Assembly: GCF_902459725.1 (NCBI RefSeq)
Contig: NZ_CABPSH010000002.1
Location: 558,001-622,000, forward strand
Reading direction: 5' to 3'
Length of the DNA: 64,000 nt
Origin: Pandoraea eparura
GTDB taxonomy: Bacteria; Pseudomonadota; Gammaproteobacteria; Burkholderiales; Burkholderiaceae
Part shown: in pieces, positions 53,185 to 62,228 of the stretch
How the letters are laid out: each line of letters opens with the position of its first letter
Numbering within the stretch: the stretch's first letter is position 1
Translations under genes and position numbers: made by a program
Notes under the pieces: model-generated
Database searches by the model: none
The model's input: the letters and a program-made list of their open reading frames with translations, nothing else
What the model was told of the DNA's origin: nothing

Positions 53185-55251
53185 CAGCTTGCGGGCGACG
53201 TCGATATGCACGCTCACGTCGCCGACCGGCGCTTGCGGCGCGTCTGACTCGCACGGCTTCGGGAAGATGTCATACAGCGGCAACATTGTGTCGGAGACGA
53301 AACGGCTGCGCGTACCGTACACGTGACGATCCCCCATTCCCGTTTGCTGATGCACGTAGAACCGTTGCGGCACAACCAGCTGAAGCGATTCCTTTGCACG
53401 CGTCATCGCCACGTACAACAGCCGCCGCTCTTCTTCGATGTCCTCGTCGTCGCCCGTGCTCATGTCCGACGGAATGCAGCCGTCGACGACATTGAGCACG
53501 TAGACCGAGTGCCACTCCTGTCCTTTCGCGCTGTGGATGGTCGACAGAATCAGATAGTCTTCGTCGAGCAACGGCGGGCCGGATTGCGCACTCGTGGCGT
53601 CGGGCGGATCGAGCGTCAGCTCGGTCAGGAACTGCTCACGCGAGCCGTACGTGCCCGCAATGCGGGCCAGCTGTTCGAGATCGGCCTGGCGCACAGCCGC
53701 GTCGTCGAAGCGTTGCGTGAGCAACGGCGCATACCAGCGCAGCGCCAGATCGACATCGGCGGGCCATGCCAGACGCGCGTCGTGCAACGCGACGAAGACG
53801 TCGACGAACGCGCGCCAATCGGCAGCGGCCGCCGACGGCGGCTTGAAGTCCACGAGCCCCTGCGCGGGCGTGGCGGATGCCGACATGGCGTCGAGCAGCC
53901 GCGTCGCACTCACGGGACCGATCCCAGGGATCAACTGAGCCACACGAAATCCCGACAAGCGGCTGGCCGGGTTGTGCGCCCAACGCAGGATCGACAACAT
54001 ATCCTTGACGTGCGCCGCCTCGAGAAACTTCAAGCCACCGAATTTCACGAACGGGATATTTCGGCGCGTGAGTTCCAGTTCCAGCGCTGCGCTGTGGCTC
54101 CCCGTGCGAAACAGCACCGCCTGTTGCATCAATCGGGTACCGGTCTCGCGCTGCGCCAATACCTGATCCGCGACCCAGCGCGCCTGCCCTGTCTCATCGC
54201 TCACATTGACGAGTTGCGGCAGACGCGTCGAGCGCCGATCGGTCCACAGCGCCTTCGCGTAGCGCTCGCTCGATTCGGCGATGACGGCATTCGACGCATC
54301 GAGAATCGGTTGGGTCGAACGGTAGTTGCGCTCGAGCGTGACCACATGCGCGGGCTCGGAAAACTGCGCGGGGAAGTCGAGGATGTTGCGGATCGTGGCC
54401 GCGCGGAAGGCATAAATCGACTGTGCGTCGTCCCCCACCACGGTGAGGCCTCGCCCGTCGGGCTTCATCGCGCGCAGAATCTGCGCCTGAAGTCGATTGG
54501 TGTCCTGGTATTCGTCGACGAGCACATGATCGAAGCGCCCGCCCAGTTCACGCGCGAGTTCCGGCGCGCTCATCGTCTCGGCCCAGTACAGCAACAGGTC
54601 GTCGTAATCCAGGACGTGCTGCGCCTGCTTCGCATCGACATAGGCGCCGAAGAGCGTCTTGAGTTGGGGCTCCCATTGCGCGCACCAGGGAAAGTGCTTC
54701 GCGAGAACTTCGGCGAGCGGCGCCTGACTGTTCACGACACGCGAATAGATCGAAAGGCATGTGCCCTTGAGCGGGAAGCGCGACTGAGTGGCGGAAAATC
54801 CGAGGTCGTGGCGCGCGAGGCCCAGCAGATCCTCGGCATCGCTCCGGTCGTGAATGGTAAACGCTTCCGACAGGCCGATGCGCGTTGCGACGTCGCGCAG
54901 CAGGCGCGCACCGATCGCGTGAAACGTGCCGGCCCACGGCAGCGACGGGGGCTGCGACGACGCCAGCCCCAGCACCTTTTGCAGCACCGCGCCCACGCGT
55001 CGCTCCATCTCGCCAGCGGCACGACGCGAGAAGGTGAGCAGCAGGATGCGGTTGGGGTCGGCCCCGCGCACGATGAGGTTGGCCACGCGATGCGCGAGCG
55101 TGCTGGTCTTGCCCGAGCCCGCGCCGGCGATCACGAGCAGCGGCCCGCCGGGCGCGCCGTCGTCGCCCACGCCGTAGTCGACGGCCTCGCGCTGGCGGTC
55201 GTTGAGTTCAGCCCACGGATCGCGGGCGGGAGCAGTCGTCTGGTCGGACAT
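53167..55251 (-). CDS. UvrD/Rep-family ATP-dependent helicase
   Basis: A 694-residue superfamily 1 helicase. Motifs in order: Q-motif region LNDRQREAVDYG, Walker A VIAGAGSGKTSTLAHR (40-55), LLLTFSRRAAGEM (motif Ia), HVLVDEYQDTNRLQ (motif II), VVGDDAQSIYAFRAA (motif III), VTLERNYRSTQPIL (motif IV), LSTIHSAKGQEWHSVYVLNV (motif V) and LLYVAMTRAKESLQL (motif VI). It unwinds DNA 3'-to-5' in repair or replication. Shorter than E. coli UvrD (720) and lacking the usual C-terminal tail, so Rep/UvrD assignment is open. Start MSDQTT at 55251. The stop lies inside a direct repeat. Confidence 0.95.
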   Translation of the reverse strand: MSDQTTAPARDPWAELNDRQREAVDYGVGDDGAPGGPLLVIAGAGSGKTSTLAHRVANLIVRGADPNRILLLTFSRRAAGEMERRVGAVLQKVLGLASSQPPSLPWAGTFHAIGARLLRDVATRIGLSEAFTIHDRSDAEDLLGLARHDLGFSATQSRFPLKGTCLSIYSRVVNSQAPLAEVLAKHFPWCAQWEPQLKTLFGAYVDAKQAQHVLDYDDLLLYWAETMSAPELARELGGRFDHVLVDEYQDTNRLQAQILRAMKPDGRGLTVVGDDAQSIYAFRAATIRNILDFPAQFSEPAHVVTLERNYRSTQPILDASNAVIAESSERYAKALWTDRRSTRLPQLVNVSDETGQARWVADQVLAQRETGTRLMQQAVLFRTGSHSAALELELTRRNIPFVKFGGLKFLEAAHVKDMLSILRWAHNPASRLSGFRVAQLIPGIGPVSATRLLDAMSASATPAQGLVDFKPPSAAAADWRAFVDVFVALHDARLAWPADVDLALRWYAPLLTQRFDDAAVRQADLEQLARIAGTYGSREQFLTELTLDPPDATSAQSGPPLLDEDYLILSTIHSAKGQEWHSVYVLNVVDGCIPSDMSTGDDEDIEEERRLLYVAMTRAKESLQLVVPQRFYVHQQTGMGDRHVYGTRSRFVSDTMLPLYDIFPKPCESDAPQAPVGDVSVHIDVARKLRNAWS

Positions 55252-55417
55252 GCGAGATCTGGGAGCGCCACGAAAAGGCAGGCCATGGCCCGCAAGTACG
55301 CTCATCAAGTACTGTATATTTATACATTATAACGACGGCTTCAACGCCCATCGAGCCCCTTCAGACATTGCGCCGAATTCCGGCTGTCGCCCTGCCGACG
55401 GCCCACTGACCTACCGC

Positions 55418-56350
55418 ATGACGATTCGCACCGGCACCTCGTCCTGGACCGACCCGACGCTCATCGCGTGCGGTCGCTTCTACCCGCCGGGCGTCGAGAC
55501 GCCCGAGGCGCGGTTGCGTCATTACGCATCGCAGTTCGATCTGGTCGAGGTCGACAGCAGCTTCTACCGCCTGCCCGACGCCGCCGTGGCATGGCGCTGG
55601 ACGCAACGCACGCCGCCGACGTTTCGCTTTCACATCAAGGCATTTCGCGCGTTCACCGGTCATACGACGCCGCTCGCGGCACTTCCGCGCGATATCGCGC
55701 AGGCGCTCGGCACGGGGGACGAGGCACCGTCAGCGCCGAACATCGCGCTCGCCGCGCACGACCTCCCCGCCGACGTTCGCGACGAACTCTGGCGCCGCTA
55801 TCTCGAAGCCATCGAGCCGCTGCGCCAGGGCGGGCAACTCGCGGCGATCCACTTCCAGTTCTCACCGCGCGTACAGAATGACCGCGCCGGGCGGGCGCTG
55901 GTCTTCGAGACCGCGCGCCGGCTTGATGGCGAGCGGCACGCCGTCGAGTTTCGACACCGTAGCTGGTTCGACACGCCCTCGCGCGAAGCCGCCACGCTGG
56001 CCATGCTGCGCGAGACGGGGGCGGCACACACCGTCGTCGACAGTCCGGGCGGATTCGACAACACGGTGCCCGCCGTCTGGGCGAGAACGCGTGACGACCT
56101 GTGCGTCGTTCGTCTGCACGGCCGCAACGCCGCTGCATGGAACCAGCGAGGCGTCGCGGCCTCGTCGGGACGCTTCGTCTACGAGTACAGCGCGAGCGAG
56201 TTGATCGACATCTCGGCGCGTGTCGAGCGACTGGCCGCGACCGTCGACGACACGCACGTCCTCTTCAATACGAACCACGAAGATCAGGGGATGAAGAACG
56301 CGTCGGCGTTCGCGCGCACGCTCACGACGCTTGCGCGCGGCATCGCTTAG
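55418..56350 (+). CDS. DUF72 (YecE-like) protein
   Basis: A 310-residue TIM-barrel-like protein of the DUF72 family: IRTGTSSWTDP at the start, FYPPGVETPEARLRHYASQF, VEVDSSFYRLP, and later HAVEFRHRSWFD, VVRLHGRNAAAWNQR and VLFNTNHEDQGMKNA. These blocks are diagnostic, but the biochemical role is not established. It is divergent from the helicase gene and its 3' end slightly overlaps the convergent CLC gene (56347-56350). ATG 55418 gives the canonical start. Confidence 0.92.
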   Translation: MTIRTGTSSWTDPTLIACGRFYPPGVETPEARLRHYASQFDLVEVDSSFYRLPDAAVAWRWTQRTPPTFRFHIKAFRAFTGHTTPLAALPRDIAQALGTGDEAPSAPNIALAAHDLPADVRDELWRRYLEAIEPLRQGGQLAAIHFQFSPRVQNDRAGRALVFETARRLDGERHAVEFRHRSWFDTPSREAATLAMLRETGAAHTVVDSPGGFDNTVPAVWARTRDDLCVVRLHGRNAAAWNQRGVAASSGRFVYEYSASELIDISARVERLAATVDDTHVLFNTNHEDQGMKNASAFARTLTTLARGIA

Positions 56351-57687
56351 GGACGGTGCGTGTCGTCGGTTGGCCGGGCGCTTGCCTTGAGCGTCTTGCG
56401 CCATGCTGGCAGTTCGCCGAGCCTTGCGCCTTCCGGCACCGCACCGTGCTTGCCATGCCCGACGCGTTGCGCGCGGTAGATGCCCGTGTGTCCCGAGCAC
56501 AGATACGCCAGCACGCATGCAATCGCGGCGTAGCCACCGATCTGCGGGCCGAAGATTTCGATCGCCATCAACGTCGAGGCGATGGGGGTGTTGGCCGCCC
56601 CGGCAAACACCGCGACAAAGCCGACGCCCGCGAGCACCGCCGCCGGCAACGCCAACACATGTGACAGCGCGTTGCCCAGCGTCGCGCCGATGTAGAACAG
56701 CGGCGTGACTTCCCCGCCCTTGAAACCCGAGCCGAGCGTAACGACCGTGAAGGCCGCCTTGCCAAGGAAGTCGTACCACGGCAACGACGTATGAAACGCG
56801 TCGACGATGGTCGGAATGCCCAACCCGAGATACTGCGGCGTGCCCAGCACCGTGGCCGCCACGGCAACGAGCAGGCCCCCGGCGAATGGCCGCAGCGGCG
56901 CGTAGGCGATGCGGCGCTTCATGAAGGCCGACGTCGCATGCGTGGCCTGTGCGAAGGCCATCCCGACGAGTCCGCACAGCACGCCGGCGACCGCGGCGCT
57001 GAGTGCGCCCGTGATCGACATCGATGCGGCAAACGCGCCCGGCGCGATCGTGTACGCGGTGTGATGCACCCCCCAGGCGCGAGTGACGGCATCGCCCACG
57101 AGCGCCGCGACGACGCACGGCAACAGGGCATCGTAGCGCAGGCGTCCGATGGCTAGCACCTCCAGACCGAACACGGCGCCCGCGAGCGGCGTGCCGAAAA
57201 CCGAGGCGAAGCCTGCGGCGATGCCCGACATCAGTAGCACACGACGCTGTTCGCCGGACAGGCGGAAGACGTGGGTGAGCTGATCGGCCAACGCGCCGCC
57301 CATCTGCACGGCCGTGCCTTCGCGCCCGGCGGACCCGCCGACCAGATGCGTGACGACCGTGCCGAACAGCACCAGCGGCGCCATGCGCAACGGCACGACG
57401 CGCCGCGGATCGTGAATCTCGTCGATCAACAGATTGTTGCCGGCCTCGACACTGGCGCCGAGCCGCAGATAAAGCCAGCCCACGGCGAAGCCGGCAACAG
57501 GCAGCAGCCCAAGCAGCCATGGGTGAACCAGTCGAGTCTCGGTCGCGAGGTCCAGCGCCACGAGAAAGAATGCCGACGCAGTGCCGGCCATGACGCCGAC
57601 GAGCGCCGCGAGCGAGCTGGCACGGGCGGCGCGCGGCAATACGCCGAACACGTCGCGCAAGGGAGAGTCTTGAAAGATCTTCTTCAT
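56347..57687 (-). CDS. CLC-family fluoride/proton antiporter (CLC-F type)
   Basis: A 446-residue CLC membrane transporter without CBS domains. Unlike chloride CLCs, the first anion-motif region reads AGNNLLIDEIHDP (82-94) in place of GSGIP, followed by GGSAGREGTAVQMGG (117-131, gating Glu123) and GSGFKGGEVTPLFYIGATLG. That combination is, as I recall, typical of the fluoride-specific CLC-F branch. A fluoride riboswitch lies upstream on the same strand, which strongly supports fluoride export. The start at 57687 is MKKIFQDS; the earlier part of the frame overlaps the riboswitch and is non-coding. Confidence 0.9.
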   Translation of the reverse strand: MKKIFQDSPLRDVFGVLPRAARASSLAALVGVMAGTASAFFLVALDLATETRLVHPWLLGLLPVAGFAVGWLYLRLGASVEAGNNLLIDEIHDPRRVVPLRMAPLVLFGTVVTHLVGGSAGREGTAVQMGGALADQLTHVFRLSGEQRRVLLMSGIAAGFASVFGTPLAGAVFGLEVLAIGRLRYDALLPCVVAALVGDAVTRAWGVHHTAYTIAPGAFAASMSITGALSAAVAGVLCGLVGMAFAQATHATSAFMKRRIAYAPLRPFAGGLLVAVAATVLGTPQYLGLGIPTIVDAFHTSLPWYDFLGKAAFTVVTLGSGFKGGEVTPLFYIGATLGNALSHVLALPAAVLAGVGFVAVFAGAANTPIASTLMAIEIFGPQIGGYAAIACVLAYLCSGHTGIYRAQRVGHGKHGAVPEGARLGELPAWRKTLKASARPTDDTHRP

Positions 57688-57820
57688 GGTGTCAAACACG
57701 GGGACGAGCGACGCCGTCGACAAATTGCCTGAACACTGCCGGGAATGAGACGCAGAGCCAAAGGGAACGTGAGAAACGCTCGCACGCATAGCCCGCAACC
57801 TCCCGGCACGCCAGGACCTT

Positions 57821-57884
57821 GCAGGCATCATCAGCCCCGGGGAGGGGCGGTTTGCGAAACGATCGCCGGAGGTATGCCATCTCC
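57821..57884 (-). promoter_or_regulatory. Fluoride riboswitch (crcB motif)
   Basis: Read on the minus strand, the segment starts GGAGATGGCATACCTCC, continues to AAACCGCCCC and ends GGGGCTGATGATGCCTGC, the conserved elements of the crcB RNA: the GAUGGYRUUC-like loop, the ACCGC pseudoknot strand and the GCUGAUGAUGCCU stretch. It lies 134 bases before the CLC-F start codon. A downstream expression platform was not resolved. Residual parts of the 386-base gap (57688-58073) show no gene. Confidence 0.88.
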
Positions 57885-58073
57885 GTGGAGCCGCCGACAT
57901 GCTATCAGGAAGCGCGAACCCTCACAATGCATGACATCCGATGCGCCGGAATGCCAAACCGGATCGGCGCATTCCGATAAATCAGCCCATTGACGTTTGG
58001 CCGCCACGCATGTCGCTAGAATCGGTATCCGGTTCACGGATTTCGCGAGCGGGCGATCAAACTTCTGCACTTG

Positions 58074-58298
58074 ATGGACAGCTACGATCCTGAGCGGGCA
58101 GTCCGCGAAGCCGGCAGCTCGGTGGCGGACCCCATCGCCCGTCTCGACGACACCACCCTTGCGTTGCTGCGCGCGACGCCGACGGCGCAGCGAATCCTTG
58201 CGCGCATCGCCAGGCTCGATGCCAAGCCCTACCTCCGTGACAACGACTGGGACGCTGCCTGGCATCACGACCTGTCGCAGCCGACCGGGTCGTATTGA
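58074..58298 (+). CDS. Small hypothetical protein (74 aa)
   Basis: A 74-residue hydrophilic protein: MDSYDPERAVREAGSSVADP, a helical middle LALLRATPTAQRILARIARL and a C-terminus rich in Trp/Asp (YLRDNDWDAAWHHDL). No known domain. Codon use is similar to neighbours, and ATG 58074 (or TTG 58071) is possible, but the ribosome binding site is weak. It is convergent with the cysteine desulfurase gene. Confidence 0.5.
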   Translation: MDSYDPERAVREAGSSVADPIARLDDTTLALLRATPTAQRILARIARLDAKPYLRDNDWDAAWHHDLSQPTGSY

Positions 58299-58346
58299 CT
58301 CGCCGACGCGTTCGCCCGCGTCACCGCTTGTTCGGCACACGCACCC

Positions 58347-59507
58347 TCAGGCCGCCAACGCCCGGCACTGACCGACGACGCGCTCGAAGCACGCCATGGC
58401 GAAATCGACCGACGCTTCGGTCGTAAAGCGTCCGAGGCTCACACGCACCGTGCGGCTCGCGGCTTCGTTGTCGAGCCCGATGGCGCTCAGCACATGCGAC
58501 GGCTGCCCGGACGCCGAGTTGCAGGCGGACGTCGACGACACCGCCAGATTGCCGTTGAGCATGAACGTGGCGAAACCCGGATGCTGGACCGTCAAGCTCA
58601 GCGTGTGAGGAATGCGCTGCGCCGTCGCGGCGTTATGCACGACGCCATCGAGCCTCACCACCCCGTCGAGGAAACGGCGACTCAGTTGTGCGATACGCGC
58701 GTTGTCCGTCGTCATGGCCTGCATGGCGAGTTCGCACGCCGTGCCCATGCCGACGATCTGATGGGTCGCCAGCGTGCCGGAGCGCAAGCCTCGCTCATGG
58801 CCGCCGCCGTGCATCTGCGGGGCGATGCGCGCCATCACGTCCTGACGAACGTATAGCGCGCCAATGCCCTTGGGGCCGTAGACCTTGTGCGCAGACATCG
58901 ACATCAGGTCGATGCCCATCGCCTTGACATCGATGGGGGTCTTGCCAAGCGCCTGCGCGGCGTCGACATGCAGCAGCGCCCCGGCCGCGTGCACCACGTT
59001 CGCAATAGCGGTCACGTCGGTCAGTGTGCCGAGTTCGTTGTTGACGAGCATGAGCGACACCAGGCCGGTGTCGGGACGCAGCGCCGCTGCCACGGCGTCG
59101 GCGGTGATCTCGCCGGTGGCCGATGGCGTCAGGTACGTGACGCAGACGCCGCGCGATGCCAGACACGCCATCGTATCGAGAATCGCCTTGTGCTCGAGCA
59201 CACTCGTCATGAGGTGCGCACGCGCCTGCCCGCGTTCGGCATATCCCTTGAGCGCGAGATTGTTCGACTCGGTGGCGCCGGACGTCCACACGATCTCAGC
59301 CGCCTCGGCACCGATGAGTGCCGCGACCTGGGCACGCGAGCGCTCCACGAGACGACGCGCACTCACGCCCGCCGCATGCGAACTCGACGCCGGATTGCCG
59401 AAGACACCGTCCACGCCGAGACAATCGGCCATTGCCGCAATCACCGCCGTGTCCGCGGGGGTCGTGGCAGCGTAATCGAAGTAGTGAAGTGGTGAAGTCT
59501 CGCGCAT
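58347..59507 (-). CDS. Cysteine desulfurase (IscS/NifS family)
   Basis: A 386-residue PLP-dependent aminotransferase class V enzyme that removes sulfur from cysteine. It has YFDYAATTP at the start, His106 in VLEHKAILD, the PLP lysine Lys208 in SMSAHKVYGPKGIGAL, and the persulfide-forming Cys329 in SSTSACNSASGQPSHVL, matching IscS-type loops. It stands outside an isc operon (no iscU, iscA or hscBA beside it), so it is probably an accessory desulfurase for tRNA thiolation, a specialised cofactor, or stress. The frame upstream of MRETSPLHYF is not coding. Confidence 0.93.
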   Translation of the reverse strand: MRETSPLHYFDYAATTPADTAVIAAMADCLGVDGVFGNPASSSHAAGVSARRLVERSRAQVAALIGAEAAEIVWTSGATESNNLALKGYAERGQARAHLMTSVLEHKAILDTMACLASRGVCVTYLTPSATGEITADAVAAALRPDTGLVSLMLVNNELGTLTDVTAIANVVHAAGALLHVDAAQALGKTPIDVKAMGIDLMSMSAHKVYGPKGIGALYVRQDVMARIAPQMHGGGHERGLRSGTLATHQIVGMGTACELAMQAMTTDNARIAQLSRRFLDGVVRLDGVVHNAATAQRIPHTLSLTVQHPGFATFMLNGNLAVSSTSACNSASGQPSHVLSAIGLDNEAASRTVRVSLGRFTTEASVDFAMACFERVVGQCRALAA

Positions 59508-59767
59508 GATCGGCCCCGAATAAAAAGTGCATCGATCGTACGCGGCGAAAACGAGAAAAGGCTTGCGGAATTCCTCATAATCGGACGGTTTTAGGCAAAT
59601 TTGTTCCCGCAATTCGGCGAAATAAGGAATTTTCATCCGATCGCGACCGATTCCCCTCACTGGCAAGGAATCGCACGGTCACATCAAGGCCGCCGCCCGG
59701 CGCAGGCGGTGGGTGGGCTGCCCCTGTCGGGTCGTCGTGTTCTTTGTGAGGCGATCCCTCTCTGACG

Positions 59768-60865
59768 TCAGGACAGGGATTCGATATGCGTCGAGTGTGC
59801 GTAGACCTGGCCGAACCGATTGGCCAGGAAATCCGCCAGGGCAATCTGTTCCTGACGCACAAAACCGCGTTGCGGCAACTGCCCGCCGAAGAACATGTCG
59901 AGCGCCGCGCAGATGGCCGATGCCGTGGTGATCTGGATTGCGCTGGCACTATGGCCGTTGTTGCGCTCGGCGAAGATCTTCCGCGCAAAGACTTCCTGCG
60001 TCAGCACCCCACCGCGCAGACCGCTCACGACCACGAAGATCAACACCACGTCCTGCAGCGTGCTAGGCACCGCGCGCCGGAGAATCCGCTTGATCGTTTC
60101 CTGATCTTCTTTCAGGCGCAGTTCGTTGAGGAGCACCTTCATCAACGCGCCGTGGCCCGGATAGCGCACGGACTTGTAATCGAGATCGCGCACACGCCCG
60201 CTGAGGGTTTCGCATAGCGTGCCCAATCCGCCTGACGTATTGAACGCTTCGTACTCCACGCCATCCAGCGAGAAGTGCTCCAGATCTTCCAGAGGCTGAA
60301 CGCTCAGCCTGACCCCGTCGCGAATCGCTTCGCACGGCTGGCAGTACTCGTTGATGAGCCCGTCGACGCTCCACGTCAGGTTGTACTTCAACGAGTTGGT
60401 GGGGAATGCCGGCAACGCGCCGACGCGCATCTTCACGGAGTCGACCTGTTCGAAGGTGGCCGCGAGATGATGTGCCGCGATGGCGATGAAGCCGGGGGCC
60501 AGGCCGCATTGCGGCATCAGCACGGTCGATGCGCCCTCGGCCAGTTGCTGAATCGCGTGCGTCGCCGCCACGTCCTCGGTCAGATCGAAGTAGTGGCATC
60601 CCGCCGCGACGGCCGCCGTCGCGGCGCTCGTGGCCATGGTGTAGGGCAGCGCGTTGACGACGGCGTCGTGGCCCGAGATGGCCTGTTGCAGCGTGCCGGT
60701 GTCGCAGTCGGTCAGTTCGACGAACGCATGGGCATAGTCGCGCACCACTGCCGCCGCCTGTGCATTGCGGTCGAAAACCGTCACCCGATAGTCGCCGCTA
60801 TCGTGCAACAGGCGCGCGATGGTCTGGCCGATGTGTCCCGCGCCAAGCAAGGCGATCTTCTTCAT
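59768..60865 (-). CDS. Saccharopine dehydrogenase family protein
   Basis: A 365-residue oxidoreductase with an N-terminal Rossmann domain (MKKIALLGAGHIGQTIARLL) and the saccharopine-dehydrogenase C-terminal fold (LTEDVAATHAI, LMPQCGLAPGFIAIAAHHLA, LKYNLTWSVDGLINEYCQP). Relatives act as lysine/saccharopine or carboxynorspermidine dehydrogenases, or as lysine-6-dehydrogenases; the reaction here cannot be chosen from sequence. GGGGGAGACC precedes the ATG. It is transcribed singly, 100 bases after RcnA's direction of reading and 260 before the desulfurase gene. Confidence 0.88.
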   Translation of the reverse strand: MKKIALLGAGHIGQTIARLLHDSGDYRVTVFDRNAQAAAVVRDYAHAFVELTDCDTGTLQQAISGHDAVVNALPYTMATSAATAAVAAGCHYFDLTEDVAATHAIQQLAEGASTVLMPQCGLAPGFIAIAAHHLAATFEQVDSVKMRVGALPAFPTNSLKYNLTWSVDGLINEYCQPCEAIRDGVRLSVQPLEDLEHFSLDGVEYEAFNTSGGLGTLCETLSGRVRDLDYKSVRYPGHGALMKVLLNELRLKEDQETIKRILRRAVPSTLQDVVLIFVVVSGLRGGVLTQEVFARKIFAERNNGHSASAIQITTASAICAALDMFFGGQLPQRGFVRQEQIALADFLANRFGQVYAHSTHIESLS

Positions 60866-61173
60866 GGTCTCCCCCTCGAATCGAAACGTCGAACGATTGG
60901 GCTGGCAGCACGTCGAGTCTGTGACATCGGCGTTCATGCAAGCACCGCTATCACCATTCTAGGGAGAGAGTCGGATGAAATGTAGCGTCAATTCGCCGAA
61001 AATCATCAATTTATCGTCGAAACGACGAACCTCATGACGAACTTCGATTCTATGAGCCCTCGCCGCGAGAGATGCCAGTTGGCCCGGCTGTCTCGCGATC
61101 GACGTCGCGCACGAAGTGGGAAGGAAGGCGCTGGCGGGCGAGTCAGGCTCGCCTGTCACCGGCAAATGCGACG
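60866..61173. other. Intergenic region between rcnA and the saccharopine-dehydrogenase-like gene
   Basis: No gene is seen in these 308 bases. Positions 60955-61040 are AT-richer and may hold the promoter of the gene that starts at 60865. A short hairpin GGCGAG/CTCGCC (61137-61153) just beyond the rcnA stop could be its terminator, though without a T-tract. Confidence 0.4.
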
Positions 61174-62064
61174 TCAGTTCGTCGTCAGGCCAAGATATCC
61201 CTGGTAGCCCACGTACAAACCGACCATCACGATCAGGGCGCTGGAAAAGTAGGGGGCCTTGCGCGCAAACTCACCGAAGCCGCTCCAACGCCTGGACACG
61301 TGTTTGACGCTGAGCGCGGCAAGCGTGCCGGAGGCCACCATGGTGAGCGCCAGTCCGATACTGAAGCACAACACCAGCCCCGCCCCGAGCGCGAACTTCT
61401 TGAGTTGAAGACAAAGCAGCAGCACCGTGAAGGACGCCGGGCACGGCACGAGTCCCCCTGTAAGACCGAACATGACGATCTGTCCGGTCGTGACCTCGCG
61501 ATTCGCGAAACGGCGCCGGATATCGTTGGCGTGAGCCCGCTCGTGGGCATCCTGATACTCGTCGGAGGAAACGTCGAGGCCGTCATGCCCATGGGTGTGG
61601 CCATGGGTGTGGCCATGGGTGTGGCCGTGGCCGTGGCCGTGGCCGTGGTCATGGTCATGGTCATGGTCATGGTCATGGTCATGGTCATGGTCATGGTCAT
61701 GGTCATGGTCGTGAACATGGTGATGCTGGTCGCGCCAGGTGCGCCAGATCATCCAGCAGACGACGGCGATGATCAGCACCGCAGATGCCACCTGGAAGTA
61801 CGGTTCGGTCGCTTCGGCATTCCAATTCCGACCGAGGTACAACCCGGCCAACGCCACGGCCCAAACGACTGCCGTATGCGACACCGTCGCGGACAGACCA
61901 AGCAACACCGCTTGCCCGACGGTGCCACGAATGGCCACGATGAACGCGGCCATCATCGTCTTGGAATGACCTGGCTCAAGCCCGTGGAGCGCTCCCAGCA
62001 GGATGGCGCTTGGGATGAACAGCCAGGCGTTTCCCTGCTGAAGTAGGTTGGCGAAGTCGGCCAT
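61174..62064 (-). CDS. rcnA: Nickel/cobalt exporter RcnA
   Basis: A 296-residue inner-membrane exporter of the RcnA (NiCoT-like) family. Helix 1 carries the metal motif LHGLEPGHSKTMMAAF (26-41). Between helices lies a very His-rich cytoplasmic or periplasmic loop (about 114-160): HHHVHDHDHDHDHDHD followed by GHGHGHGHTHGHTHGHTHGH, encoded by hexanucleotide repeats. The second half has LTGGLVPCPASFTVLLLCLQ. It exports nickel and cobalt. Start MADFANLLQQ at 62064. A G-tract operator lies 30 bases upstream; the regulator gene itself is not in the window. Confidence 0.95.
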   Translation of the reverse strand: MADFANLLQQGNAWLFIPSAILLGALHGLEPGHSKTMMAAFIVAIRGTVGQAVLLGLSATVSHTAVVWAVALAGLYLGRNWNAEATEPYFQVASAVLIIAVVCWMIWRTWRDQHHHVHDHDHDHDHDHDHDHDHDHDHDHGHGHGHGHTHGHTHGHTHGHDGLDVSSDEYQDAHERAHANDIRRRFANREVTTGQIVMFGLTGGLVPCPASFTVLLLCLQLKKFALGAGLVLCFSIGLALTMVASGTLAALSVKHVSRRWSGFGEFARKAPYFSSALIVMVGLYVGYQGYLGLTTN

Positions 62065-62092
62065 GACGGAGAAGGTGCAAAGTGTCGATGGC

Positions 62093-62121
62093 GCAAATAT
62101 ACTCCACCCCAGTATATTTGC
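62093..62121. promoter_or_regulatory. RcnR-like G-tract operator in extended palindrome
   Basis: Read as given, GCAAATATACT (62093-62103), seven C/A-rich bases, then AGTATATTTGC (62111-62121) form a perfect 11-7-11 inverted repeat. The core TACT-CCACCCC-AGTA matches the TACT-G6-N-AGTA type described for RcnR/CsoR-family sites in enterobacteria. It is directly upstream of rcnA. Confidence 0.75.
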
Positions 62122-62228
62122 ACTACGATCATTTGCACATTTCTCGCGACACAAATGCCTCAAGTCCTCGCAAGAAGCGGGGATTGCTCAGTGGACGTCG
62201 ACGAAACGAATGCCCTCGGCGGCGCAGA

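Noticed and set aside
53323-55332. A 669-codon plus-strand frame opposite the helicase gene
   Set aside because: Antisense shadow of a clear UvrD-family gene; Arg/His-rich with no domain.
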